A DNA stretch of 36,771 bases, from positions 1-36,771 of the forward strand of contig DLNM01000057.1 of NCBI GenBank assembly GCA_002479485.1, written 5' to 3'. Source of the stretch: Firmicutes bacterium UBA7510 (lineage in GTDB: Bacteria > Bacillota > Clostridia > Tissierellales > Sedimentibacteraceae). The notes beneath the pieces were generated by a model. It had not been told where the DNA came from. It saw only the letters and a list, made by a program, of their open reading frames with translations, and made no database searches. The position numbers and the translations under genes were made by a program. This document shows positions 14,310-22,671 of this stretch, in pieces. Every line of letters begins with the position of its first letter. Positions within the stretch are counted from its first letter, which is position 1.

Positions 14310-15908
14310 TTACAATGTTCCTGCTTCTTTTCTTTCTAGGTAGTCATCGTATGTCATAAGTCTATCTATCATACCGTCTTCAGTAAATTCTATAATTCTA
14401 TCAGCAATTGTTTGAATCAACTGGTGGTCATGAGATGAAAATAGAATAACCTCTTTAAAATCTATTAATCCGTTATTTAAAGCAGTAATTGATTCTAGGT
14501 CTAAGTGGTTTGTTGGTTGGTCAAGTACTAACACGTTTGAACCAGAAAGCATCATTCTTGATAGCATACAACGAACCTTTTCTCCTCCAGATAGAACTTT
14601 TGCCTCTTTAAATACATCATCTCCAGAGAATAACATTCTACCTAAAAATCCTCTCAAAAAGCTTTCTGATTGCTCTTCAGAAAACTGTCTCATCCAATCA
14701 ACTAAATTTAAGTTACAATCATTAAAATATTGTGAGTTATCCTTAGGGAAATATGATGTTGTAATAGTTTGACCCCACTTATAAGTTCCCTCATCAGGCT
14801 CTACTTCCCCAGTTATAATTTTGAAGAATGTAGTTTGAGCAAGCTCACTTTCACCTATAAATGCTATTTTATCACCTTTATTTATTCTAAAGGATATATT
14901 GCTTAATACTTTAACACCATCTATTGTTTTTGACAATCCTTCTACTGTTAATATTTCATTACCAACTTCTCTATCAGGTTTAAATCCTACGAATGGATAT
15001 CTTCTAGATGATGATGGCATATCATCAACTGATATTTTATCTAGCATTTTTCTTCTAGCAGTCGCTTGCTTAGATTTTGATTTATTAGCTGAGAATCTTT
15101 GAATAAAGTTTTGTAATTCCTTTATTTTTTCCTCATTTTTTCTATTTTGATCTTTCATAAGTTGCTGTACTAACTGACTTGACTCATACCAGAAGTCGTA
15201 GTTACCAACATACATTCTAATTTTTTTGAAGTCAATATCAACAATATGTGTACATACATTGTTTAAAAAGTGTCTGTCGTGAGATACAACTATTACTGTT
15301 CCTTCAAAGTTGAATAAAAATTCCTCAAGCCATTTTATAGATTGTATATCAAGGTTGTTTGTTGGCTCGTCAAGAAGTATAATTCCTGGTTGACCGAACA
15401 AAGCCTGTGCAAGTAATACCTTAACCTTTTCTCCACCGTTTAAGTCCTTCATGTATGAGTAATGCATATCTGAGCCAATTCCTAAGCCTTGAAGTAATTG
15501 TGACGCTTCTGTTTCTGCATCCCAACCATTCATTTCAGCAAATTCTCCTTCAAGTTCAGAGGCTTTTACACCATCTTCATCAGTAAAATCTTCTTTTGCA
15601 TATAATGCATCTTTTTCCTTCATTATTTCATAAAGTCTAGTATTTCCCATTATAACTGTTTCTAAAACCTGGTATTCATCATATTTATAATGGTCCTGCT
15701 TTAATACTGACATTCTAATATTTTTAGGTATTGATATTTCACCTGTGTAGTTATCTATCTCACCTGATAATATTCTCAAAAAAGTTGATTTTCCTGCTCC
15801 ATTAGCACCAATAACTCCGTAACAATTTCCCGGAGTAAACTTTAAATTTACATCGCTAAACAGTTTGCTTCCACCAAACTGTAAGCCTAATTCTGTTACT
15901 GTTATCAT
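14310..15908 (-). CDS. ykpA: ABC-F family ATPase (YkpA/YbiT type)
   Basis: Soluble duplicated ATP-binding protein of 532 aa with no membrane segments. ABC-F proteins bind the ribosome and help translation or give antibiotic protection. Two nucleotide-binding domains are visible. The first has Walker A GANGAGKST near residue 35, signature LNGGEKVKVLLAQAL and Walker B IILLDEPTNNLD. The second has a degenerate Walker A (GESELAQTTF, near residue 355), signature LSGGEKVRCMLSRMM and LVLDQPTNHLD. A charged linker of about 80 residues joins them. The segment VLKQDHYKYDEYQVLETVIM matches the YkpA/YbiT housekeeping subgroup better than known resistance ABC-F proteins. It lies between ftsZ and the XRE gene and is monocistronic. 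Confidence 0.9.
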   Translation of the reverse strand: MITVTELGLQFGGSKLFSDVNLKFTPGNCYGVIGANGAGKSTFLRILSGEIDNYTGEISIPKNIRMSVLKQDHYKYDEYQVLETVIMGNTRLYEIMKEKDALYAKEDFTDEDGVKASELEGEFAEMNGWDAETEASQLLQGLGIGSDMHYSYMKDLNGGEKVKVLLAQALFGQPGIILLDEPTNNLDIQSIKWLEEFLFNFEGTVIVVSHDRHFLNNVCTHIVDIDFKKIRMYVGNYDFWYESSQLVQQLMKDQNRKNEEKIKELQNFIQRFSANKSKSKQATARRKMLDKISVDDMPSSSRRYPFVGFKPDREVGNEILTVEGLSKTIDGVKVLSNISFRINKGDKIAFIGESELAQTTFFKIITGEVEPDEGTYKWGQTITTSYFPKDNSQYFNDCNLNLVDWMRQFSEEQSESFLRGFLGRMLFSGDDVFKEAKVLSGGEKVRCMLSRMMLSGSNVLVLDQPTNHLDLESITALNNGLIDFKEVILFSSHDHQLIQTIADRIIEFTEDGMIDRLMTYDDYLERKEAGTL

Positions 15909-15961
15909 TTATTTTCATCCTTTATAATATTTTTTATATATTTTTTATATTTTACTTACCA

Positions 15962-15992
15962 TAATAAAAGGATACATATCTATACTGTATCC
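15962..15992 (-). terminator. Terminator after ftsZ
   Basis: On the minus strand GGATACA pairs with TGTATCC around a nine-base loop, followed by TTTTATTAT. It is 30 bases after the ftsZ stop codon and marks the end of the division and cell wall cluster. Confidence 0.8.
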
Positions 15993-16022
15993 CAAATTAT
16001 ACATTATTATAACCTTTTTATA

Positions 16023-17090
16023 CTATTTTTTTAGGAAAATTGGTAACTCAAAATCAAATGGATCTTTTTCTTTTTCTTTAGTTTTGTTTGAATTTTCTTT
16101 TTGCTTTTCATTTGAAAAAACCACTTTATCTTCTTCATCATGTCCAAAGCCAGTTGCGATAACTGTTACTTTTATAGCATCTCCCATATCCTCTTCTACG
16201 TTTGCACCAAAAATTATTTCTGCTTCAGGATCTGCTGCCTCTTGGATTAATCTTGCAGCTTCATTTACTTCATGTATACCCATATTTAATCCACCAGTTA
16301 TATTTAATATAACTCCTCTTGCTCCATTTATTGAAGTTTCAAGAAGTGGACTTTGAACTGCTTGTTTAGCAGCATTAACTGATCTATTATCGCCAGTTGC
16401 AAATCCTATACCCATATGAGCTAAGCCTTGTCCTTGCATTATAGATTTTACGTCTGCGAAGTCTAGATTAAGCATAGCCGGAATAGCAATCAGGTCAGAT
16501 ATACCCTGAATACCTTGTCTTAAAACTTCATCAGCAAAATTAAAAGCCTCTGTCATTGTAGTCTTTTTATCTGAAATTTCTAATAATTTATCATTAGGAA
16601 TGATAACTAAAGAATCAATATTTTCTTTTAATTTTTTTAAACCTAGTTCTGCATTTTTCGATCTTTTCATACCTTCAAACATAAAAGGCTTTGTAACAAC
16701 TGCTACAGTAAGTATTCCTTGTGCTTTAGCTATACTTGCTATATATGGTGCAGCTCCTGTTCCAGTTCCTCCACCCATTCCAGCAGTAATAAATACCATA
16801 TCGGCTCCAGCAACTAGGTCTACGATATCAGATTTATTTTCTTCAGCTGCTTTTTCACCTATTTCAGGTTTAGCACCTGCGCCAAGTCCATTAGTAAGCT
16901 TTTCTCCAATTTGAAATTTTATTTCTGCTTTTGAACGTTCCAATTGTTGTTTATCAGTATTTATCGCTACGAAAGTGACTCCTTTAACTCCAGCTTCTAT
17001 CATTCTGTCTACTGCGTTATTACCTCCGCCACCTACACCAATAACCTTAATATTAGCTAGTCCTTCATTTTTTGCGTCAAATTCAAACAT
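16023..17090 (-). CDS. ftsZ: Cell division protein FtsZ
   Basis: Tubulin-like GTPase of 355 aa that forms the division ring. The nucleotide-binding glycine motif is GVGGGGNNAV (about 18-27), and the tubulin signature is GGGTGTG (106-112). The catalytic T7 loop region includes NLDFADVKSIM. The short lysine/glutamate-rich linker ends in the conserved tail peptide (ELPIFLKK) that docks FtsA or SepF-type anchors. The ATG follows GGGAGG. ftsA is not upstream; instead DUF1290 and two DUF881 genes are. A candidate extended -10 promoter lies in the 208-base gap, so ftsZ may be transcribed separately from the cluster. Confidence 0.97.
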   Translation of the reverse strand: MFEFDAKNEGLANIKVIGVGGGGNNAVDRMIEAGVKGVTFVAINTDKQQLERSKAEIKFQIGEKLTNGLGAGAKPEIGEKAAEENKSDIVDLVAGADMVFITAGMGGGTGTGAAPYIASIAKAQGILTVAVVTKPFMFEGMKRSKNAELGLKKLKENIDSLVIIPNDKLLEISDKKTTMTEAFNFADEVLRQGIQGISDLIAIPAMLNLDFADVKSIMQGQGLAHMGIGFATGDNRSVNAAKQAVQSPLLETSINGARGVILNITGGLNMGIHEVNEAARLIQEAADPEAEIIFGANVEEDMGDAIKVTVIATGFGHDEEDKVVFSNEKQKENSNKTKEKEKDPFDFELPIFLKK

Positions 17091-17148
17091 ATATTAACCT
17101 CCCACTCAAGAGTTTTTTCTAATTTAATATTAAACAGTATAACATAGT

Positions 17149-17192
17149 CTCAAACACGCTGAGCTATTTTAGATATTTTCAATATTATAGCA
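17149..17192 (-). promoter_or_regulatory. Candidate ftsZ promoter (extended -10) with a hairpin just downstream
   Basis: On the minus strand TGCTATAAT (17184-17192) is an extended -10. The -35 region is poor. About 20 bases downstream CTCA and TGAG (17149-17163) form a small hairpin followed by ACTATG, resembling the hairpin-TATG order of the other leaders. Confidence 0.5.
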
Positions 17193-17240
17193 TATTTTAA
17201 TAAATATTTATATATATTTTTTTCAAGATAACACTATTTA

Positions 17241-17311
17241 TCAGTATTATTTAATAATATATTTTGACAATATTATTTGATTATAATGTTAAACAATATT
17301 ATTTGATTATA
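17241..17311. repeat. 26-base-period AT-rich repeats between DUF1290 and ftsZ
   Basis: Copies start at 17241, 17267 and 17293. The last two share an identical 19-mer (ACAATATTATTTGATTATA); the first matches it at about 15 of 19 positions. The last copy overlaps the final codons and stop of the DUF1290 gene. A 16-base run (TTAAACAATATTATTT) is shared with the fprA array on its minus strand, which has the same 26-base period. Confidence 0.65.
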
Positions 17312-17643
17312 TTTTTTATTGAGGAACTCATTATCAAACTAAGATTTTTATATATATTATTACCAAAAGCAAAAATAATTGCTAAATATAATGGTAACCC
17401 TAATTTTTCACTAACATAACCTGTAGCTATAGCTACTATTATATCAACAAATACATATATAAAGCAATATTTAATTTTAAATTCCTCTATATTTTTTTTA
17501 GATAATATTGTAAATATAGAATTTACCATCGCTAATATTACTAAAAAAATATAAATAGAATATTGAGGGTCAATATTAAGCCCAAATTTTGTAAAATATC
17601 CTAATAAAACTCCACAAGCTACACCTATTAATGCAAATAACAT
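17299..17643 (-). CDS. sbp: Small basic membrane protein Sbp (DUF1290)
   Basis: Membrane protein of 114 aa with about three or four hydrophobic helices (1-17, 28-46, 57-75, 80-98). The sequence, beginning with glycine-rich ALIGVACGVLLGYF and including LPLYLAIIFAFGNNIYKNL, matches the DUF1290/Sbp family, found with division genes in Bacillus and clostridia. No biochemical function is established. Its start codon follows the stop of the upstream DUF881 gene with no gap, so translation is coupled. The final codons lie inside a 26-base-period repeat. Confidence 0.87.
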   Translation of the reverse strand: MLFALIGVACGVLLGYFTKFGLNIDPQYSIYIFLVILAMVNSIFTILSKKNIEEFKIKYCFIYVFVDIIVAIATGYVSEKLGLPLYLAIIFAFGNNIYKNLSLIMSSSIKNIIK

Positions 17644-18372
17644 TTACTCACCTTCTTCATACAATTTAGCAAAATTCACTTCTATATTTTCAATATTTTT
17701 AGAAATATTGATATCATAATTTTTCATTGCTTTTATATCAATACCGAAATTAGTCTTTAAATCATATGCATATGATTCTTGAGATGTAATAGCCTCTTCC
17801 ATCAATATATCTGGATCACCAATAGCTTTAATTATAAAAGGCGCTGCGACAGCTTCTCCATTAATTCTAAGTACTGGACCAATGCATATAACTTCAGTTG
17901 TATTAACAATTCTTTTGCCATTTACAGCAATTGCTTCTGCCCCTGCCCTATTTAATTGATTTATAATCATTCTGACATCAAGATCGTGAACTATTTTGTC
18001 ATTTATATTAAAATATTCATCATCAGATATATTATCTGCTACTCTTATGGTAATACCAGGACCACGAACATCTGATCTTCCACATAATATTTTCAATACA
18101 CTAATTTGGGTATACATTTCTAAGCTATCAAGATTTATCTTTTCTAAATCCTGTTTAATTAATTTTATTTTATTGTTACTTTCATTTACCTCTTGTTTTA
18201 GGTTACTTATTTCACTTGATGCATTATCTAAATCCTTCTTAATCTCACTAATTTTTTTTGCTCCAAAAAGTTCTTCTATGTTAAACTCTATGCTTGAATA
18301 ATGCATAGTCAAAATTATAGCTAAAAATATAGTGATAAATAGAGGAATTTTAAATATATTAGATTTATCCAT
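17644..18372 (-). CDS. DUF881 membrane-anchored protein (second copy)
   Basis: Protein of 242 aa with one N-terminal membrane helix (about 8-24), a coiled coil (about 38-80, SEISNLKQEVNESNNKIKLI) and a DUF881 domain. Family marks are GPGITIRVADN, HDLDVRMIINQLNRAGAEAI and VNGKRIVNTTEVICIGPVLR. It is probably anchored with the domain outside. DUF881 proteins are common next to ftsQ and ftsZ in Firmicutes, but their role is unknown. It is paralogous to the gene just upstream, 10 bases away. Confidence 0.87.
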   Translation of the reverse strand: MDKSNIFKIPLFITIFLAIILTMHYSSIEFNIEELFGAKKISEIKKDLDNASSEISNLKQEVNESNNKIKLIKQDLEKINLDSLEMYTQISVLKILCGRSDVRGPGITIRVADNISDDEYFNINDKIVHDLDVRMIINQLNRAGAEAIAVNGKRIVNTTEVICIGPVLRINGEAVAAPFIIKAIGDPDILMEEAITSQESYAYDLKTNFGIDIKAMKNYDINISKNIENIEVNFAKLYEEGE

Positions 18373-18382
18373 ACAAATTCAC

Positions 18383-19117
18383 CTACTCAATTTTTTCAGC
18401 CTCAAAAGGTACAGCGTACTTTAATTCCTTTGTTTTAGCTAAACCGTTAATCTTTATATCATCATTTTCTATAACTTCAATCTCAAACCCCATATATTTC
18501 ATTTGCTCTAAAACTCCACCAAGAAAATTTACTGCTGAGTTTAAAGTTCTTTTGTCTCCAATTGCTTTTATTTCTATAGGTGCCACTACATGCTTTCCAT
18601 TAATATTTAAGTAATCATTAACAGGTACTATTTCAGTATATGAAGTATATCTTTGGTCATTAATAGATATAGCCTCTGCTCCAGCTGAATTTAGATAACT
18701 AACAACACTTAAAATACTATCATAATTATATACTATACTACTACCTTCAAAATATCCGCCTTCAGTATTGCTTGATTCGTTTATATTAATAATAATTCCA
18801 GGACCACTTACATCAAAACCGCCAGATAAAACTTTGTAACTATTTAATTCTTTGGTTAACTCTTCAAAATTTTTCTCATTCTTTCCAAACAACTCTTCTA
18901 AATCACGAATTTCTTCCTTTAGAACACTAATATTATCATTTAAAGTTCTTTTTTCAGCATCAGCCTTATCAAGTTCTTCTCTTAATAAATCAATTTTCTT
19001 CTCAGTTACAACATCATCATCCAAAATATTTTTAGAAGTGTTATATAGTGAAATTGCTAAAAATCCTAAAGCTAAACTTATGCAAAATATTATAGCGTTT
19101 ATGTACTTCTTTTTCAT
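18383..19117 (-). CDS. DUF881 membrane-anchored protein (first copy)
   Basis: Protein of 244 aa with one N-terminal membrane helix (about 5-23), a long coiled coil (about 35-85) and a DUF881 domain with GPGIIININES, YLNSAGAEAISINDQRY and VPNDYLNINGKHV-like segments. It is a tandem paralogue of the following gene. The start chosen is the ATG at 19117 after AAAGGGG. The nine extra upstream codons overlap the end of ftsQ and lack their own ribosome site. Function unknown, with a division or envelope role inferred from position. Confidence 0.86.
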   Translation of the reverse strand: MKKKYINAIIFCISLALGFLAISLYNTSKNILDDDVVTEKKIDLLREELDKADAEKRTLNDNISVLKEEIRDLEELFGKNEKNFEELTKELNSYKVLSGGFDVSGPGIIININESSNTEGGYFEGSSIVYNYDSILSVVSYLNSAGAEAISINDQRYTSYTEIVPVNDYLNINGKHVVAPIEIKAIGDKRTLNSAVNFLGGVLEQMKYMGFEIEVIENDDIKINGLAKTKELKYAVPFEAEKIE

Positions 19118-19130
19118 TCTTTTCCCCTTT

Positions 19131-19910
19131 CTAATTAGTTCCATAAGAAAATACTGGACTGTCTCCTTTTGTAAAATCTAATAAACATCCCTTTATTTCT
19201 TCACCCTCTTGAAGTCTTGTCTTTATAACAGTTAATCCAAAATTATAACTATAATTAGCTTCTTCATTGAGTTCAAATTTTATTTGCATACCGTATTTAG
19301 TATCTACACATATTATGTTATCTTCATATATGTAAATTTTTTGTATTTTATCACTCTCACTTAAGGAGTCGGAATACTTTAATAGTTCGTTTATCTTATC
19401 AAAATAATATAATCCATTAATCTTTACTTCCTCTCCTACATTGTATATTACTGAGGCAAAACTTTCAATAGGAAATAACTCATTATTTTGGTGATTTCCA
19501 TCTAAAACGTATCCATATCCATCAGTAATTATAGTATCATCATTATAATAAATCAAATACTTTTCTTTCCTTTCAGTGATTTTAATACTAACCTTATTAG
19601 GAATGTAATAAGAAACCTTGCAATCCTCAATATATACTTCTTTTTCCAATGTTTCTTCAATTTGCTTTCTATTTATTGAAAACAACTTTTCACCAATAAT
19701 TATACCTGTTTTATCGACAATGTACTCAAATGAGTATACCTTACTCCCCTCTATATTAAATCCAACTATATTAAATATATCGGTTTTATACATAAAATAG
19801 TTAGCGCAAAAAACGACAGTAACAGTAGCCAAAATAATGGCTACTGTACTTATATAAACTCTTCTTATTTTTCTTTTTACTTTTTTCCTGCGTTTTTTTT
19901 CTTTTTTCAT
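19131..19910 (-). CDS. ftsQ: Cell division protein FtsQ/DivIB
   Basis: Bitopic divisome protein of 259 aa. A very basic cytoplasmic tail (MKKEKKRRKKVKRKIRRV) precedes one membrane helix (about 18-38) and then a POTRA domain (about 43-112: FNIVGFNIEGSKVYS, YIPNKVSIKITERK). The rest is the beta domain, with ITDGYGYVLDG after the POTRA as usual. It links FtsL and the transpeptidase in the septal complex. The start is the second ATG, six bases after GGAG; the first ATG overlaps the ribosome site. Confidence 0.9.
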   Translation of the reverse strand: MKKEKKRRKKVKRKIRRVYISTVAIILATVTVVFCANYFMYKTDIFNIVGFNIEGSKVYSFEYIVDKTGIIIGEKLFSINRKQIEETLEKEVYIEDCKVSYYIPNKVSIKITERKEKYLIYYNDDTIITDGYGYVLDGNHQNNELFPIESFASVIYNVGEEVKINGLYYFDKINELLKYSDSLSESDKIQKIYIYEDNIICVDTKYGMQIKFELNEEANYSYNFGLTVIKTRLQEGEEIKGCLLDFTKGDSPVFSYGTN

Positions 19911-19921
19911 TTTAATCTCCA

Positions 19922-19935
19922 TGCAGTTATTTGCA
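19922..19935 (-). other. Short stem-loop at the ftsQ ribosome site
   Basis: TGCA and TGCA pair around a six-base loop directly in front of TGGAG. Sequence and position resemble the stem before pruA (6203-6218). It is weak alone. Confidence 0.3.
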
Positions 19936-19982
19936 CAAAATTCATTAAACTAAAAAACTTTAAACTTATTTCTTATTTAAAT

Positions 19983-21254
19983 TTATTTAATGTCGGTTAT
20001 TTCGACTATATCAGCACCTAAATTCTGCAATTTATAAACAAATTTCTCATATCCTCTATTTACATGATGTATATTATTAACTATAGATTTACCTTCAGCA
20101 GCCAAAGCAGCTATAACAAGTGCAGCTCCACCACGCAGATCCCTTACATTTACATTTTCACCATGTAATTTTTTAACGCCATTAATAATGGCCAACTTAT
20201 CTTCTACAACAATATTTGCTCCCATTTTATTTAATTCACTAACATGTTTATATCTATTTTCAAAGACTGTTTCTTCAATTGTAGATATTCCATCAGCAAT
20301 GGACAAAGAAGCCATTAATTGTGCCTGCATGTCAGTTGGGAATCCTGGATAAGGGCAGGAAGTAACTTTATTAATAGATTTAATTCTATCATTGTTAATT
20401 ATATAAATATAATCTTCAACATCATCTATTAAACATCCTGAATCCTTATATATGTTTATTATGTTATTTAAAAATTCTTTATTAATATTTTTTATACAAA
20501 TTTTACTATTTGTACTAGCAGCTAATGCTAAAAAAGTTCCAGCCTCTATTCTATCAGATATAATGCCGTATTCAACTACTTCATTTTTATCAATATTTTT
20601 CTCACCATAAATTGTTATTGTATCTGTTCCAGCACCTTTAATTTTATAACCACATTTAACTAAGAACCTTTCTAAATCAATTATTTCAGGTTCCTTTGCT
20701 GGATTAATAATTCGTGTAGTTCCTTCTACACCTACTGCAAAAAGCATAAGATTTTCTGTTGCACCAACACTAGGATATTTAAGTTTTATGTCATTACTAT
20801 GAGTATTATAAGCAGTGCATAAAACAAAATCTCCTTCTTCTTTTACATCAACACCAAGCTCTTTTAACCCATATAAATGCAGATCTATAGGTCTTGAGCC
20901 TATATCGCATCCTCCGGGATAAGTAATTTTTGCTATTTTATTTCTACATAACATTGGCCCTAAAAAAATAATCGATGATCTAAGTTTTTTAGAGAGTTCA
21001 TCTGATATATCGTATGTATCTAAACCTTTAGTGTTAATATAACAGCATCCATTTTCATAGGTTGCATAGCATCCTAATAATATTAATATTTCAAGCATTC
21101 TTCTAACATCATCTATATCTGGAACATTTTTAATTACATATTCTCTACCATGCAAAATAGTGCTTGCTAATATAGGCAATGCAGAATTTTTTGAACCGCT
21201 TATTTCTACTACTCCTTCTAATTTATTGTTGCCATTTATAATGAAACTTTCCAT
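19983..21254 (-). CDS. murA: UDP-N-acetylglucosamine 1-carboxyvinyltransferase MurA
   Basis: Enzyme of 423 aa that adds enolpyruvate from PEP to UDP-GlcNAc, the first committed step of peptidoglycan synthesis. The substrate lysine-asparagine motif SGSKNSALP is at residues 20-28, and the catalytic cysteine is Cys116 in YPGGCDIGSRPIDLH. Cys, not Asp, at this position predicts sensitivity to fosfomycin. The second ATG was chosen: it lies six bases after GGAGG, whereas the first has only three. The 170-base leader upstream holds several hairpins. The gene lies between murG and ftsQ. Confidence 0.95.
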   Translation of the reverse strand: MESFIINGNNKLEGVVEISGSKNSALPILASTILHGREYVIKNVPDIDDVRRMLEILILLGCYATYENGCCYINTKGLDTYDISDELSKKLRSSIIFLGPMLCRNKIAKITYPGGCDIGSRPIDLHLYGLKELGVDVKEEGDFVLCTAYNTHSNDIKLKYPSVGATENLMLFAVGVEGTTRIINPAKEPEIIDLERFLVKCGYKIKGAGTDTITIYGEKNIDKNEVVEYGIISDRIEAGTFLALAASTNSKICIKNINKEFLNNIINIYKDSGCLIDDVEDYIYIINNDRIKSINKVTSCPYPGFPTDMQAQLMASLSIADGISTIEETVFENRYKHVSELNKMGANIVVEDKLAIINGVKKLHGENVNVRDLRGGAALVIAALAAEGKSIVNNIHHVNRGYEKFVYKLQNLGADIVEITDIK

Positions 21255-21266
21255 CATACCCCTCCG

Positions 21267-21406
21267 AACAAGTAACAAATATATATAACTATCTTATGCA
21301 ATAATCCTTTACTTGTTACAGAGCTATTTTGCCCATGCGCTTATTACACGAGAAAGTCAGCCTTTCTTAAAAAAGGCTAAAGATTTGTGCATGGACCCGG
21401 TGCATG
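21267..21406 (-). other. Leader region of murA with several hairpins
   Basis: AACAAGTAA (21267-21275) and TTACTTGTT (21309-21317) form a long-range stem whose 3' end touches the murA GGAGG. Further up, AGCCTTT and AAAGGCT (21359-21378) form a 7-bp hairpin, and two TGCATG repeats (21388, 21401) frame a short GC-rich segment. No ORF of note is present. It may control murA translation or partly terminate transcripts coming from murG. Confidence 0.45.
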
Positions 21407-21424
21407 TTTTATGGTTGTTTATAC

Positions 21425-22528
21425 TTATTCTACTAATTCCAATATTAATTTATATATTTCTTCCTCTGCATTAAGCTCACCAAGCTTTTTAGAATTTAAT
21501 GACATAGCAGAAAGCTCACTTGAGTTGTTTATAATTTTATCAATTGTACTTAAAAGTTTATTATCCTTTAACTCACTTTCTAATATAACAACTGCCGCAC
21601 CCATTTTTTCAAGAGCTCTAGCATTATATTCTTGATGATTTTCGGCTGTATATGTTTTTGGTATAAGAATTGAAGGAACTCCTATTTTAGTAATCTCTGC
21701 TATTGTAATTGCTCCAGCACTTCCTATTACCAAATCACTTGCACTTAATGCACTCGGTGCATCATACATATAATCTACAATTGTAACATTAGATGGTATT
21801 TTTATATTCTCTTTTTGTAAGGATTCTTGAAAATTATCCTTTAGTCTTTTACCAGTTACATGTAATAATTTTATTTTATCACGATTTTTTATTTCCTTTA
21901 TTACATTTATGATGGAGTCATTTAAGCTTTTTTGACCACCACTGCCACCAAAAGAATAAATAAAGATATCGTCATTTTTTAAATTATATTTTTTTCTTGA
22001 TTGCATTCTATTGGCTTCTATTACTTCTTTTCTAACAGGATTTCCAACAAGTACAAGCTTATCTTTATATTTAAAGTATTTAGTAGCCTCTTCAAAGCTA
22101 ATCGCTATTTTATCTACAACTTTAGACAACAATTTGTTGGTTATTCCTGGAAATACATTTTGCTCATGTATAATGGTAGGAACCTTTTTTAAGGCAGCTG
22201 CAAGAACGACAGGTCCACACACATATCCGCCAGTACCAATTACAATATCAGGCTTAAACTCACTTATTATCTTCATAGATTGTGCTACACCTTTAATTGA
22301 AATTGCTAAAGTTTTTATATTATCTATGCTTATTTTTCTTTGCAGAAACTTTGCTTCAACTGTTCTAAAATCAAACCCTTGCTTAGGAACTAAATCACTT
22401 TCCATTCCATCTTTTGTTCCTACATATAATATTTGATTATTTTTATCTGATGCTTTAATTTTTTGAGCAATTGCTAAAGCAGGATTTATGTGCCCCCCAG
22501 TTCCTCCACCAGTAATTAAAACTTTCAT
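21425..22528 (-). CDS. murG: UDP-GlcNAc transferase MurG (lipid II synthase)
   Basis: Membrane-associated glycosyltransferase of 367 aa that adds GlcNAc to lipid I to make lipid II on the cytoplasmic face. It begins MKVLITGGGTGGHINPALAI, the donor/acceptor-binding glycine loop. FGGSGGQKSLN and the GSAGAITIAEI segment with PSILIPKTY are the other family marks. The start is the ATG six bases after CGGAGG. An in-frame upstream ATG adds 23 codons, but that stretch is the repeated hairpin leader and resembles no MurG N terminus. The gene follows ftsW after a 143-base leader. Confidence 0.95.
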   Translation of the reverse strand: MKVLITGGGTGGHINPALAIAQKIKASDKNNQILYVGTKDGMESDLVPKQGFDFRTVEAKFLQRKISIDNIKTLAISIKGVAQSMKIISEFKPDIVIGTGGYVCGPVVLAAALKKVPTIIHEQNVFPGITNKLLSKVVDKIAISFEEATKYFKYKDKLVLVGNPVRKEVIEANRMQSRKKYNLKNDDIFIYSFGGSGGQKSLNDSIINVIKEIKNRDKIKLLHVTGKRLKDNFQESLQKENIKIPSNVTIVDYMYDAPSALSASDLVIGSAGAITIAEITKIGVPSILIPKTYTAENHQEYNARALEKMGAAVVILESELKDNKLLSTIDKIINNSSELSAMSLNSKKLGELNAEEEIYKLILELVE

Positions 22529-22541
22529 ACTTTCCTCCGTC

Positions 22542-22646
22542 ACGCCGTTTAATGGCGTCTCTAAAATTGATGAAGAATCCTTTTTTGATTCTTCCATAGT
22601 GTGAAATGCATTTTTTCACACTGTGATTAGTGTTTTTTCTTCACTC
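22542..22646 (-). repeat. Modular hairpin leader upstream of murG (fullest copy)
   Basis: On the minus strand, in order: a small hairpin at 22629-22646; hairpin A, AGTGTGAAA pairing with TTTCACACT; TATG; hairpin B, GAAGAATC pairing with GATTCTTC (22572-22594); and hairpin C, ACGCC pairing with GGCGT (22542-22558), ending just before CGGAGG. Parts recur upstream of murE, spoVD, buk and the XRE gene with paired changes in the stems. Confidence 0.8.
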
Positions 22647-22671
22647 TTTTTTTGTTTATTATGAAAAATAA

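Noticed and set aside
22011..22436. Antisense ORF of 141 codons inside murG
   Set aside because: Shadow ORF within a conserved enzyme gene, without a plausible start region.
22529..22597. N-terminal 23-residue extension of MurG from the upstream in-frame ATG
   Set aside because: The stretch is the repeated hairpin leader, carries the real Shine-Dalgarno (CGGAGG) inside it, and MurG proteins begin at MKVLITGGGTGGH.
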